In this document: one piece after another, positions 25,150-34,844 of the stretch
Layout: every line of letters begins with the position of its first letter
Position numbering within the stretch: the stretch's first letter is position 1
Origin: Phragmites australis
Lineage: Eukaryota > Streptophyta > Magnoliopsida > Poales > Poaceae
Length of the DNA stretch: 64,000 nt
Direction of reading: 5' to 3'
Assembly (NCBI RefSeq): GCF_958298935.1
Contig: NC_084933.1
Location: 25,196,334 to 25,260,333, forward strand
Notes under the pieces: generated by a model
Seen by the model: only the letters and a program-made list of their open reading frames with translations
Told to the model about the DNA's origin: nothing
Database searches by the model: none
Made by a program: the position numbers and the translations under genes

Positions 25150-25709
25150 TACGCAACAGCATGACACAACTCACTATACTCACAAGACAATGCTCTTAGC
25201 CTAGATATCAATAAGTATGATATACGTACGGGTCCAACCAAAATTAAAATCAAGATATTGGGCCAATTCAACCCAAAAGATTAGCTTGATAGGTGAGATA
25301 CCTTCATCTTTTATATCATGCTCTCTCATCATCAATTTTTAATGTGGAATTAAATTCAACAATCTCCTATGTTGCATATCGGATCAAACAATCTCTCTCG
25401 TCATACACAACCCGTGTGACCCTGAAGATGTTTTGGACTCACTCCAACCGTACGCCCTTGGATGTTCTAGATTTATTGATATTAAGCTCTGATACCATTT
25501 ATTAAGGTGTGTAACTGCCTACCTCACTATATCCATGAGCCGGTGCTCTCAGCCTAAGTCTCCGGCCTACTATACGCACAAGCTCAACTAGATCTATGTA
25601 CAAGATTCTAGATCAACTCAACTAAAAGACTAGTCTGATATGTGAGAGATCTTATCTTTTATGTCATACTCTTTCATCATCAATTTTTGATATGGAACTA
25701 AATCCAACA
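25150..25709 (-). mobile_element. TRIM-like miniature LTR retrotransposon
   Basis: On the minus strand, a repeat starting TGTTGGATTTAGTTCC at 25709 runs about 210 bp to about 25500. It is followed by TGGTATCAGAGC (25497-25486), the standard primer-binding site complementary to initiator tRNA-Met. After a 138-bp internal segment a second copy starts TGTTGAATTTAATTCC at 25361 and runs to about 25150. Both copies share 'aaaaattgatgatga' and 'ataaaagat' and are clearly diverged. Size, order and lack of coding fit a terminal-repeat retrotransposon in miniature. The left boundary and target duplication could not be fixed. Confidence 0.7.
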
Positions 25710-26130
25710 TCAATAATACACAACTGGCAATGACTTGTTTCAGGACCGGGGAATTAACAGAACATGATAGAGTTTTCAACATGATACGGCAGAGACACTG
25801 AAATACACTACAAACTCCTTGAGCAAAAGAATCTTTACACAACATAGGTACTCTTGTATTGCACATGCATCGTTTCCTTGTGACTTAATCCTTGCAACAT
25901 CAAGGATCGTACATGATACACACATGGATTCGCTACTAGGTACAAATCGAATCTATATCTGAACAAACCATATAGATTTCAGCAAGCCCCCAAGAATCGT
26001 GTATGCCGTTTGTCACAATTTTTCAAGCAATGCAAGTATGCCCAAATCAACATGGCAGCTGAATTGGGTACGTACAATTGAGCAATCTCAATGAAGTAGC
26101 AAGACTTCATCCATATGAGACTGTCGATGC
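25710..26130. other. 3' flank of the AVT3-like gene
   Basis: AT-rich sequence downstream of the transporter stop codon, probably including its 3' UTR. No other gene is seen. Confidence 0.4.
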
Positions 26131-27399
26131 TTACACGTTGGAGGAACTGAAGATTTGAGCGAGTGACGTCCATGTCCCCGACAACGCAAGCGCAATCCCG
26201 ATGACGATGACGGCCAAGTCGCCGACGAGCCCGACCCACCCGATCTCGGCGCCGAACACCTTGAGGTGGAACGCGGCGGGCAGCACGAACCCGAGCACGA
26301 CGCAAACGCTGCTCCCGACGAGTGATAGGAAGTCGGCGAAGTTGGGCACGAGCATCGCCAAGAGCCCGACGACCACGACGAGTATCCAGCGCAGCCACCA
26401 GGCGTAGCGCTTGCCGCAGAGCAGGCGCTCGGCGACCTCGTAGATTGGGTTCATCATCACCGGCATGGTGAAGAAGAGGTTGATGCACAGGCCGAGCTGC
26501 ACTAGGACCGAGAGCCAGCCGGTGCCGAGGTTTGTGGTGATGATGTCCCGCGTGGCCGCGCCAAACGCGAGGTAGCCCATGGCGCCGAACAGCCCGTACA
26601 TGACGGCGATGAACAACATGGACAGCGCGAGCGTGCCGCCGAACCTGCGCTTGTCCGCGGCCTCCGCTTCCAGCGGCAGGACCATGCCGACGCCCTCGAA
26701 GGCGTAGACGGCGACGCCGAGGCCGTAGAGCAGCTCGGCCGGGCCGCCGAAGGCGAACACGGGGGGCTTGTTGGAGAGCCAGATGGACGTGTCCTGGCCC
26801 AGGACGACGCCCATGGCGCCGAGGTCAACGATGTCGGCGAAGATGCTGAGCGGCGCGAGGAGCGTGAGCGTCTTGATGGAGTTGAGCCCGAGCTGGAACG
26901 GCAACATGGCCCAGATGAAGAGAGCCTTGGCCGTGAGAAGCGGGGAGGCGGGGGACGATGCCCCGATGGGGTAGAGGTGCGCCATGGTGTTGGAGATGAA
27001 GATGAGGTACCCCACGCAGAAGCTGGCCTGGCTGAGCACGAGCATAGCGTCGACGGCGTGCCGCCCGGCCGCGCCGTAGACGGCGTGGCCCAGGTCCCCG
27101 AAGGAGGCGATCTTGGGATGCTCGTCGGCGATGCGGCGGCGGGCGGCGACGAGCAGCATCATGCAGTGGAAGGTGAGCGCGGCCACGGCGAGGAGGAGGA
27201 GAGTCCCCGCCGCCCAGCCGGTGCGGGAGAAGGTGTAGGGGAGGCCCAGCACGCCCGAGCCGACCACCGCGATGAAGACGTTGGCGAACGTCTTGGGCTG
27301 CGACGAATGGTGCGCGCCGGCGCCGCTGCCGTGCTGCGGCAGCAGCGGCGCCGCGTCGAGCCGCGAGGACGAGGAGCTCGCCTCCTTGTCGAATCCCAT
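26131..27399 (-). CDS. AVT3: AVT3-like vacuolar amino-acid transporter, 422 aa, intronless
   Basis: A single uninterrupted frame. I place the start at 27399 (MGFDKEASSS), with an in-frame ATG 14 codons upstream (27441) as an alternative. A Ser-rich N-terminal tail is followed by the AAAP-family first membrane segment (KTFANVFIAVVGSGVLGLPY, about residues 36-55). About ten more hydrophobic segments follow, with YAFEGVGMVLPLE midway and PNFADFLSLVGSS near the end. Length and the lack of introns fit plant AVT3 proteins, known to export neutral amino acids from the vacuole to the cytosol. That substrate role is inferred from the family. GC content is very high, typical of intronless grass genes, and the gene looks intact. 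Confidence 0.9.
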   Translation of the reverse strand: MGFDKEASSSSSRLDAAPLLPQHGSGAGAHHSSQPKTFANVFIAVVGSGVLGLPYTFSRTGWAAGTLLLLAVAALTFHCMMLLVAARRRIADEHPKIASFGDLGHAVYGAAGRHAVDAMLVLSQASFCVGYLIFISNTMAHLYPIGASSPASPLLTAKALFIWAMLPFQLGLNSIKTLTLLAPLSIFADIVDLGAMGVVLGQDTSIWLSNKPPVFAFGGPAELLYGLGVAVYAFEGVGMVLPLEAEAADKRRFGGTLALSMLFIAVMYGLFGAMGYLAFGAATRDIITTNLGTGWLSVLVQLGLCINLFFTMPVMMNPIYEVAERLLCGKRYAWWLRWILVVVVGLLAMLVPNFADFLSLVGSSVCVVLGFVLPAAFHLKVFGAEIGWVGLVGDLAVIVIGIALALSGTWTSLAQIFSSSNV

Positions 27400-27441
27400 G
27401 GTGGTGGACTCGCCCGTCGGATCAAGACAATAATCGAACAC

Positions 27442-27662
27442 GAATCAGCTCGAGCGATTGGGAGCGTCGCGTGGCGAGTTGGTGTCCGGGAAATGGGGAA
27501 TTGGGGACGTCTCCCCGTTTTGCAGAGGCGCGGCGCCGGAGGCAACTAGCCGAGGTCGGTGGAAAACACCGCGGACTTTTCTTCGGGCAACATCGTGGAC
27601 ATGGCCCACGGCGTGCTGAGCAATCGTTCAATGTACGTTGTGTGGTGGAGCCGAGGCGCGTG
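27442..27662 (-). promoter_or_regulatory. Upstream region of the AVT3-like gene
   Basis: GC-rich DNA directly 5' of the transporter on the minus strand, ending at the MITE at 27666. No clear TATA box is visible. It is called regulatory from position only. Confidence 0.3.
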
Positions 27663-27665
27663 TAA

Positions 27666-27857
27666 GGCTCTGTTTTTTTCTCCTTATATGTTGTGAATTC
27701 TAGATTATGAATTATAGATTATAAGAATTTATTTTAAGTGGATTAAATATTAGGTTATAATTTAGATATATATTTGCAGAATCTACTTCTAAAATCTAAT
27801 CATTTATTTGTAGAATATACAATCAGAATCTACAATTCGGAGTAAACAAACCGATCC
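27666..27857. mobile_element. Tourist-like MITE, 192 bp, TAA target duplication
   Basis: Terminal inverted repeats: GGCTCTGTTTTTTTCTCC at the left and, read on the minus strand, GGATCGGTTTGTTTACTCC at the right (27857-27839). The trinucleotide TAA flanks both sides (27663-27665, 27858-27860). The AT-rich interior contains self-complementary phrases such as 'tagattatgaattatagatt'. A 3-bp TWA duplication and GG-C-TGTTTG-like ends are typical of PIF/Harbinger-derived Tourist MITEs. It lies about 270 bp upstream of the AVT3-like start codon. Confidence 0.75.
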
Positions 27858-27860
27858 TAA

Positions 27861-29063
27861 GAGTGTTTGCTAACGGGCACGAACCCTCTGTAGCCTGTAG
27901 GCCGCCGGCTCGCCGTGAGGGTCCTGCTCACCGGCGTGGCCGCACCACGTGCTGCTTCGAGTGGAATGGTACCGAGCACACTGGCCACTGGTGTACTGTG
28001 CTGCTTCAGAGCTTGTGGGCTATGGCCGGCTTCGAGTTTAGTGGCCTCCCCACGCTACAGGGATCCGGCCAACATCTTCAATCTGTTCGCTGCACTGGGA
28101 GGCCATCGTGTGTAGCCAAACAAGACCCAGCACAATGGAGCAAGCCTTGTCAGATAACAGGCACAACACAATGTTTCTTGTCCAGATAATTCAGATACGG
28201 TGGATACCTAGCATGACATGGCAGGGGAAGAAAGAAAGGAACACCGCATCCGGCCGGATCAAACTCTTTTTTCTTTTTGGCAAAAAGAACGCGCGTATCA
28301 GCTGTACGCGTTCGTGCCAACTGCTACGAGCTCAACGGAGAGTATATTATACTATGGAGCGCTACTATACGTACGTACGTGTACGTATAACCCCTTTTAT
28401 ACAAGTACTTAGCATCTTGAGTTGGAGTACGATTAGTCGCCGCCTTGAGGTCTTTAGTTTTGTGGAGGATCCGTGTTTTTAACTTGTTTTTGAGACGAAA
28501 ACAACCTGTGGGCATAGAGAAAAAAGCAAGTTTGATACGAACGCGTATGGTGCGAGCGTAGAGAAACGACTTACGGATCGATTGGTTTGCCTCGATATGC
28601 TGCGGCCCTATCTTCTTTAACTAAAAGCTCGATTATCACTTTGCCGCGTTATAAAAGGGTTCGTTTGATAGGGACATGTATCGTTGTCATCCTTTTTTTT
28701 CGTTCATCACGTGGGTTCTGACTAGTGCTGTTCAAATGGCCTGTCGGGTTGGCTTCGCCCGAGCCAGCTACGGCACGATCTGACTGGTCCAATGAATTTA
28801 GCAGGTGGTGTTGTAGGTTGAGGGCTTGGCACAGCGCCCCCTGAAGCACAGTGACATATCAGGTTGGTTTGGACACGGTTGCGGTGTAGCGGGTTAGGTT
28901 AGGTTGTGCTGGGCAGGGTGGCCGAGCAACGAGGTCCGACGATAACGGGGATGGAGCGGGACGTGCCTATACTGATCTGTCACAGCTAGGTTATATCGTA
29001 CCGACATACTGTGCTACACACTCAACTCAGATACAACCTATCACCCCGTTCTGTATATGAATC
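27861..29063. other. Intergenic, no gene recognised
   Basis: It contains a 'tacgtacgtacgtgtacgta' run near 28368-28387 and a G-rich 'gggttaggttaggttgtgctggg' phrase near 28890. Short frames here lack recognisable domains. Confidence 0.3.
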
Positions 29064-29129
29064 TTGTCTAAACATAACTCATTTGGGCAGCACCAGTTCC
29101 AACAAAAAAAATTAATTTGTGGCGTGTGG

Positions 29130-30019
29130 ACTCTAGGGATGGCTAGAAACAACAGAAGGCACGGAGAGGCCATGATGTCGATGAGACAGGCCATTTTCTG
29201 GGCGCGTGATACGGCTTATGACTCGTGGCAGATTTTACATTCGGAGAAGCAGCTGAAGGCAGTGGCAACACGAAAAAGCTGGTCCAAACCTCCACTGGGA
29301 TGGCTCAAATGTAACACTGATGGAGCCTTCTTTGCAGATGTTAGTAAAGGAGCTACTGGCATGGTTATGCGTGATGACAATGGCAGGTTCTTTTTTAGGA
29401 GGGTATAAACATGGACGCATATAATCCACACACATCGTACTCACGCCCTCACGCACACGTGCTGTGCGCGTCCTATACACACTTTAGATTCTTAGTGTGC
29501 GAGCACATATCTCTTACTTAAACGCGCAAGAACAAATCCCGGTGAGACGTACGGGTGCCGATGCCAGTGATCGAACCCGCACGAGCGGACGCACAACCAG
29601 CGTTCTAGACAATGGCAGGTTCTTGGGTGCACGATCCATCTGGTATGAGCACTCGTTGAGCGCATTTTTCTGTGGAAGGCTTCGCATGCAGGGATGGTCA
29701 TGGTCATGGTCTGGAATTTGCAATCCAGCGAGGAGCACGCCGGCTAATACTAGAGACGGATAGCCAGGTTTTGGTGGGGCTCTGGAATAATCTGAAGCAC
29801 CAGCGGTCTGAAATATCTTCAATTTTCAATGACATAGAGGAGCTTAGTAGGCATTGCTTGGAGTATAAACTTTGTTATGTTAATCGTTCTTGTAATAGGG
29901 TTGCCCATATGTGCAGGAAACAGGTATCAGGTACCCAGGAACGGGGTGAGTGGCTTGTTGAAGCACCCCATCCGGTACTTCAAATCCTGAATCTGGAGTG
30001 TATTCCTGCATTTGCTTAA
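29130..30019 (+). pseudogene. RNase H-like (RVT_3-type) fragment, interrupted and frameshifted
   Basis: Before the insertion, translation gives GWLKCNTDGAFFAD, GATGMVMRDDNGRF, the usual start of plant RNase H-like (RVT_3) domains. After it come LILETDSQVLVGLW, IEELSRHCLEY and NRSCNRVAHMCRK, the usual second half. The sequence between also shows a frame change around 29650-29700. Such domains occur at the 3' end of plant LINEs and as stand-alone genes. The upstream AIFWARDTAYDSWQ segment suggests a LINE-type polyprotein remnant, but I see no reverse transcriptase. It cannot encode a working protein. Confidence 0.75.
29393..29607 (-). mobile_element. SINE inserted in the RNase H-like fragment, perfect 17-bp target duplication
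   Basis: GACAATGGCAGGTTCTT occurs at 29376-29392 and 29608-29624. The 215-bp insert, read on the minus strand, starts near the right flank and has a B-box-like GGGTTCGATCA (about 29570-29580). It ends in a short A run next to the left flank. This is the structure of a tRNA-derived SINE. Removing insert and one duplication restores the RNase H-like frame (DDNGRF continues to LGARSIWYE). The perfect duplication implies a fairly recent insertion. Confidence 0.8.
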
Positions 30020-30154
30020 GTAATGAAGCTCCTGATTGCAATAATAATAATTTCCCATAGCAATTTGCAGATCACGTCCTGTTAGTTGTTGAAGTAATGA
30101 AGTTAGGTGGAGAGAGAAGCATTCCATCAGACATCCCAAATTTGATCAAAATGA

Positions 30155-30300
30155 TACTCCCTCTGCCCAAAAATACAAGACGCGTTTTAAAAATGCAAGA
30201 AGTATTTTATTTTAAAAAATTCTAACTTTGTATACTTTGAATAACAATAAGTCTAATTATGAATATATTTAGTGTATAAAAATTGTACAACTAGATTCAT
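30155..30300. mobile_element. Stowaway-type MITE end(s)
   Basis: At 30155 the sequence is TACTCCCTCTGCCCAAAAAT followed by 'acaagacgcgtttt', the usual left end of a Stowaway/mariner MITE with its TA target. Matching inverted ends (GGAGGGAGTA) occur at 31551-31560 and 32837-32844. Which ends belong together is unclear because a MULE-like element begins near 30308. Confidence 0.5.
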
Positions 30301-30733
30301 ATTAAAAAAAATCCACGTTTAAACCTTCAACTGTAGCATGAGTTCGTTTTTCAACCTACAACTCCAAAACCATCTAGGATAGTACCCTGAAGTATGAAAA
30401 CCAGATCAATTTACCCCATGCACTGGTTTAGAAGGTGGTTTTGGTGTGAGGAGGTGTCCACGTAGTTAAATAATGCTGACTCAGCAAAGTTCACGTAGGA
30501 AAAATAACGAAAAAATCGTAGTGGCCCACTTGTCACTCTCTTCTTTTCATTTGTGAGCACGCGAGCCAGGCTGGGCTCGGCTTGCCTATTGCATGGCCTC
30601 GTCGCTGGCCCTCCCTCCCTCCTCCCTCTCTCTCTCTCTCTCTCGCACACACACAGGCAGGACCGCAGGAAGAAGCAGTGGGCCTCTTAATCGTATTATG
30701 TCAGTGCCATGAGATTAGCTTGGGGTTTACTCC

Positions 30734-31663
30734 GTATTTATTCCATAATTTAGGCCGACAGGTGGACCATAGCGATTAATAAATAGATTACCTGTAACTT
30801 TTCCATGTCAAATGGGCATAAGGGTTAGGGCAACAGCAATTGCCTCTTCTTCTTCTTTGGAGGCAAATATGTTGATATTAGCATTGACCTCCATTGAATA
30901 AGGCACTATTTCGCTCTCCATGGAGTCAGGGACTTCGCTCAACATGGAATCAGACACAACTTCGCTCAACATGGAATCAGGCACGACTTCGCTATCCATT
31001 GAATCGGGCACTACTTCCTCTAAACCATATCCTAATAACAAAGAGGTTTCTAATTCACAAACTGGAAACCAAATTCATCTTAGTTCAGCTATGAAAAGCA
31101 CCATTTCACTGTCAAGAACATCCCTCAGCCGTCCATTGATGTACCACTTCTACATATTGTGAAAGAAACATTTTTGAATGACTAGAATTATAAAGAACAA
31201 TAAGATAACAAAACAAAACAAATCCAACTCACCATATTTTTCCTCCATCTTCCTGCCCATCGCGCAAGTCCTGCCTTTGGTTGCCTCACCAGCCATAGCA
31301 TGCACAACGTTCTCGTTTTCTCCTTCTTATGTTGTTGTAGGAGTAGTATGCATGCATGGTATTAACTACTACATGCATGCTTTAGTGCTTGGGGAACATG
31401 CACAGGCACTTATTTCCATGGGGGAAGAAGAAAAGCCATGCATGGAATTACTCAGGTGGGGGTAGAAGTGGCAAACCGGATTGAAACTTCTCAAACGTCA
31501 CTTATTTCTGACCATTATGTCAAGTGCTAAAATGTTATTCTTTTTGGACTGGAGGGAGTATTTAGTCCATAATTTAGGCCGACAGGTGGATCATAGCGAT
31601 TAATAAATGGATTACCTATAACTTATCCATGTCAAATGGGCATAAGGGTTAGGGAACAACAAT
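30734..31663. repeat. About 105-bp direct repeats 820 bp apart
   Basis: 30734-30840 and 31558-31663 are about 93% identical, sharing 'ccataatttaggccgacagg', 'catagcgattaataaat' and 'gtcaaatgggcataagggtt'. The enclosed segment carries a 27-bp minisatellite. The repeats lack TG...CA ends, so they look like a local duplication rather than LTRs. Confidence 0.7.
30808..31041 (-). CDS. Hypothetical short ORF with 9-residue repeats
   Basis: A 77-residue minus-strand frame over a 27-bp tandem repeat (about 30906-31013, four units; one unit is 24 bp). The unit translates to S-E-V-V-P-D-S-M-x. An acidic stretch follows (KEEEEA). Most units are exactly nine codons, so the frame survives. I recognise no domain. 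It lies inside a MULE-like element and may be a captured exon or chance; expression is not shown. Confidence 0.25.
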   Translation of the reverse strand: MLLGYGLEEVVPDSMDSEVVPDSMLSEVVSDSMLSEVPDSMESEIVPYSMEVNANINIFASKEEEEAIAVALTLMPI

Positions 31664-32138
31664 GTATCTAGGCCAAGTGATCCATATGGGTGGGACTCAC
31701 TGCAGTGGTAGTAGTTATGGTAAAGAGCACAATGTTTGTGTGTAGGTTAAAAAATAAGGCGGGTTCCATAGGTAAAAAAATCGCTCCTCCTGGACCTCCC
31801 TGTGACACTTCGCACGCAAGAAGGTTCCAATCCTCAACAAAATAATATAGTTTATTGCCTTGTGGGCTGCCCATATAGTAATGAGTGACTTTTATATTTA
31901 TTGTGCTATGGAGTGATTCCACAATGACTATGGCAGACAGTAACGCCATATTTATTATATATAGGCTTTTTTTCCCCACATTGTGCTTGCCCTTAAAATC
32001 GTGTCACATTAGCGTCATGTCAGGCAAAACCATTCCGGTTTGGATGAGAGGGGTAAATTGAGCGGATTTGAGAGTTGAAGTTGGAAACTAAACGGTGGAC
32101 AGAGGCCAAAGTTGAAGGTTGAAAAGTGGACTTTTACC

Positions 32139-33230
32139 TATTTTAAAATGCTTTCATACTATATTGGTCTTGTAAGTATTTTTTAGATAAAGAGAGTTCT
32201 ATTTTATCAACAAATGAAAGAATCATAGCCTTCACATCTTTCGATGTATGTGACTAACAATTATTACAATCATTTTGGCTATGATACAGATATACATCTA
32301 TCATATAGCCATCACACACCCTCCTACAAAAGAGTTTTAAATAAAGACAAGTATTCATCATTAAAGATATATTCTATTATGAAATCTCCACCTATGCGTG
32401 GCGAAGATCGTCATTATAGTTGTATCCAACACACAGCATCCAATGCACATTGTTATCCTATCTTTCTCATTTTGCAACAATGTCTAGAATCTTGCCTAGT
32501 GTGTAGCTCTGAAGATAACTTGTATAGAAGAATAAATTTGTATTTTATCAAAATTACATCATTTTGGCTTAGCTAAATTGCCCAACAAATGACACTACCC
32601 CCCCCCCCCCACCAGAATTTGTTTTTTCATATTTGTTCCTATTTTCCTAAGCCATGTTCCAAACATATTGGGAATACTACGAGGAGAATGTAAAAAAAAA
32701 AAGCGATCTTTAGTGTTCTCCAAATAAACTTAGCAAGACTGCAGTCAATGAAATGATATATTTTATGAGTAAACAATAGCTAAATTTTATTTTAAAAATT
32801 AGGTTATAATAAAAATATGTCTTGTATTCTTGACGGAGGGAGTATCGTAGAAGAAATTAATGTGTTCGTTTGATCATACAGTGAGTATGGTAATGCGCCA
32901 CGGTGCCTGTGATTTCTTTTTCTTTTTTTACCCTGTTTCTGACTTCTGTCATATTCAGTGATTGAAAAAACAATGCCAAATTCAGACGTTGGTTTGAGGC
33001 TCTGAGCATTCCACGTCCCTTTTGAAGGCCACTTTCTGTCTGAAACATTCTTTGGGCCTTTATTCTAAAGCAAGGCTGCAGGTATCGAGTGTCCAGCAGC
33101 CCAATGGATGTCTCTTCTATTGAGAAATCACCTACTGATGCGAGTTAGAATTTTAGCCCAACCCAAATTTTGGATTGCGCTCCACCATGGAACAAGGATT
33201 AGTTTCCTTTTTTTTTAAAAAAAAAAAGGG
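32139..33230. other. Intergenic, transposon-derived, no gene seen
   Basis: AT-rich. A run of about ten C lies near 32600, A runs near 32690, and a Stowaway-type right end (GACGGAGGGAGTA) at 32832-32844. No coding content is recognised. Confidence 0.35.
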
Positions 33231-33234
33231 GAAC

Positions 33235-34265
33235 CAGTCCAAATATCCAATTCACCCCCTGAACCAAAACCAGGAATCACACATCCCACACTTTAAAAAC
33301 CGGATAAATTACCTCCTCTGCTCTTTTCACCCTGATTTTGCGCCACCTCACCCGGTTTTGTGCCATGTCATTTAGATCAGGTCCACGTGTTAGCTTCATG
33401 CCTTCGTCATCTTCTTCCTTCTCTGGTTTTGCACTCAACTGGGATTGGAGCAGTGGTGGCGAGAAGGGGCTAGGAAACTGGTTGGGGGATCAGATAGACA
33501 AGAAGGGATTGGAGCGCACACCCCACATGAGTTGACATCCCCGTCCACGGTGAGCTTTAGTTCACCCAAAAATAGTCGCCTATCTTCCTTCAAATTCATC
33601 TCCGTTTATAAACTTTCCTCGTAAATTGATTTGTGCACAAGTTTCCTTCCATTGCAGCCCTGTAGATACTGCTTCCCTGCCAAATCGATTTGGCTTGGCT
33701 CGGCTTGCAGGAGTGAATTAGCAAGAGGAAGAAGAGTACGGAGTAGGAAGAAGGAGTGGATTAGCAGGAGGGAAAAAAAGAGTGGTTTTGGCTTGTGCTC
33801 GTCCTCCCAGAGCTCGGCTGTCGTGGCTGGCCCTGCACTTCGCCGCGACAGCCATCCCCAAGCTTGGTCGCTGCCGTGATGCTCGGCCTCCTCGAGCTTG
33901 GCTATCGTGGCTTGCCTTGCGCTTGGGCTCCTCAAGCTTGGCTGCCCCGCACTCGTCGTCTAGTGCAGGAGAGGACAGCTCCTCACCACACGCCACTCGT
34001 CATCCATGTGTTGCTGCTGCTCACCACTGGTCACTGGATCCCGCGCGTGCCCGGCTCTTGCGCCTCCTCCGAACTCACACCGGAAGAATACGAGAAAGAG
34101 GGTGACGTGGATTCTGACATGGATCTCACAAAAAACACTACTACGCGGCTGACTTGTGGGCTAAGGATGAAACCATAATCAAATAGGCTTATGGGGTAAT
34201 TCGTCCGGTTTTAAGAGTTGAGAGGTGTATGATTTCCGGTTAGAGAGTTGAGGAGGGAAAACAGC
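33235..34265. mobile_element. Second MULE-like element (possible Pack-MULE)
   Basis: The left end (33254-33320) reads 'ttcaccccctgaaccaaaac', 'caggaatcacacatc', 'aaaaccggataaattacc'. The right end on the minus strand (34250-34186) reads 'ttccctcctcaactctctaa', 'ccggaaatcatacacc', 'aaaaccggacgaattacc'. These are diverged terminal inverted repeats of about 65 bp, a common MULE end in grasses. The interior is locally GC-rich (33780-34080), which may reflect captured host DNA, but I recognise no gene in it. Confidence 0.55.
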
Positions 34266-34839
34266 GACAAGTTCGCATTGGCGAATTGGACTTGATCCGA
34301 AAGAAAAATGGAACAAGGCTCGTGCAATGTTCGGGTCGCATTGATCTTTTTTTACGACGGCTACAGCCGAACACCACATCTGCCGCCTCAACCAGGATCG
34401 CCTGCCGTCTACCTGTGCCTCTGCGGTGATAAGCCCGTGCAAGTCGGCAGTCCACCGCGGGCTTCCTAGGCTCACAGGCCACCAAGCCTGCCGCTCCCCT
34501 TCCCCGCGGGCACAAGGCAGGCTTTGGGCGCTCTCCCTTCTATTTTCCGATCGGAACTGACGAGACAAATCGGCATATATCTTGCACGTATGAGGTGGGC
34601 ACTGTGTCAGCGACGCGACTTATGCCGTCCCGCCCCCGCAGCAGGCGATCATGCTCGGATGTACACACAAGGCCAGCTCATCCCTTTGCTCGATTGTAAT
34701 CAGGACGACCGAGGGAAATGTCAGGATGCCACTGAAATCTCGATTGTGCATGTTTTTTTGGTACTCTGGCTCCACCAATGTTTGAACGCTGCAAATATCA
34801 CTGAATAAAGTTAACAATCAGTTCCGAATAATCTTTGCG
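34266..34839. other. Intergenic, nothing recognised
   Basis: Moderately GC-rich with short frames lacking domains. Confidence 0.3.
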
Positions 34840-34844
34840 ATTAT

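Larger units (their letters stand above)
30308..32138. mobile_element. MULE-like element with about 110-bp terminal inverted repeats
   Basis: The left end (about 30308-30420) carries 'atccacgtttaaaccttcaa', 'tcaacctacaactccaaaac' and 'caatttacccc'. The right end (32138-32030, minus strand) carries 'gtccacttttcaaccttcaa', 'ccaacttcaactctcaaatc' and 'caatttacccc' in the same order. Long, diverged, pyrimidine-rich inverted repeats are typical of Mutator-like elements in grasses. I found no transposase, so it would be non-autonomous. I could not identify a clean 9-bp target duplication. Confidence 0.55.

Noticed and set aside
26502..27549. Long open frames on both strands across the AVT3-like gene
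   Set aside because: They are overlapping frames of a very GC-rich coding sequence. Only the minus-strand frame 27399-26131 has membrane segments and family motifs.
30155..32844. One single Stowaway element from 30155 to 32844
   Set aside because: Three Stowaway-type ends and a MULE overlap this span; pairing 30155 with 32844 is possible but cannot be shown without other copies.
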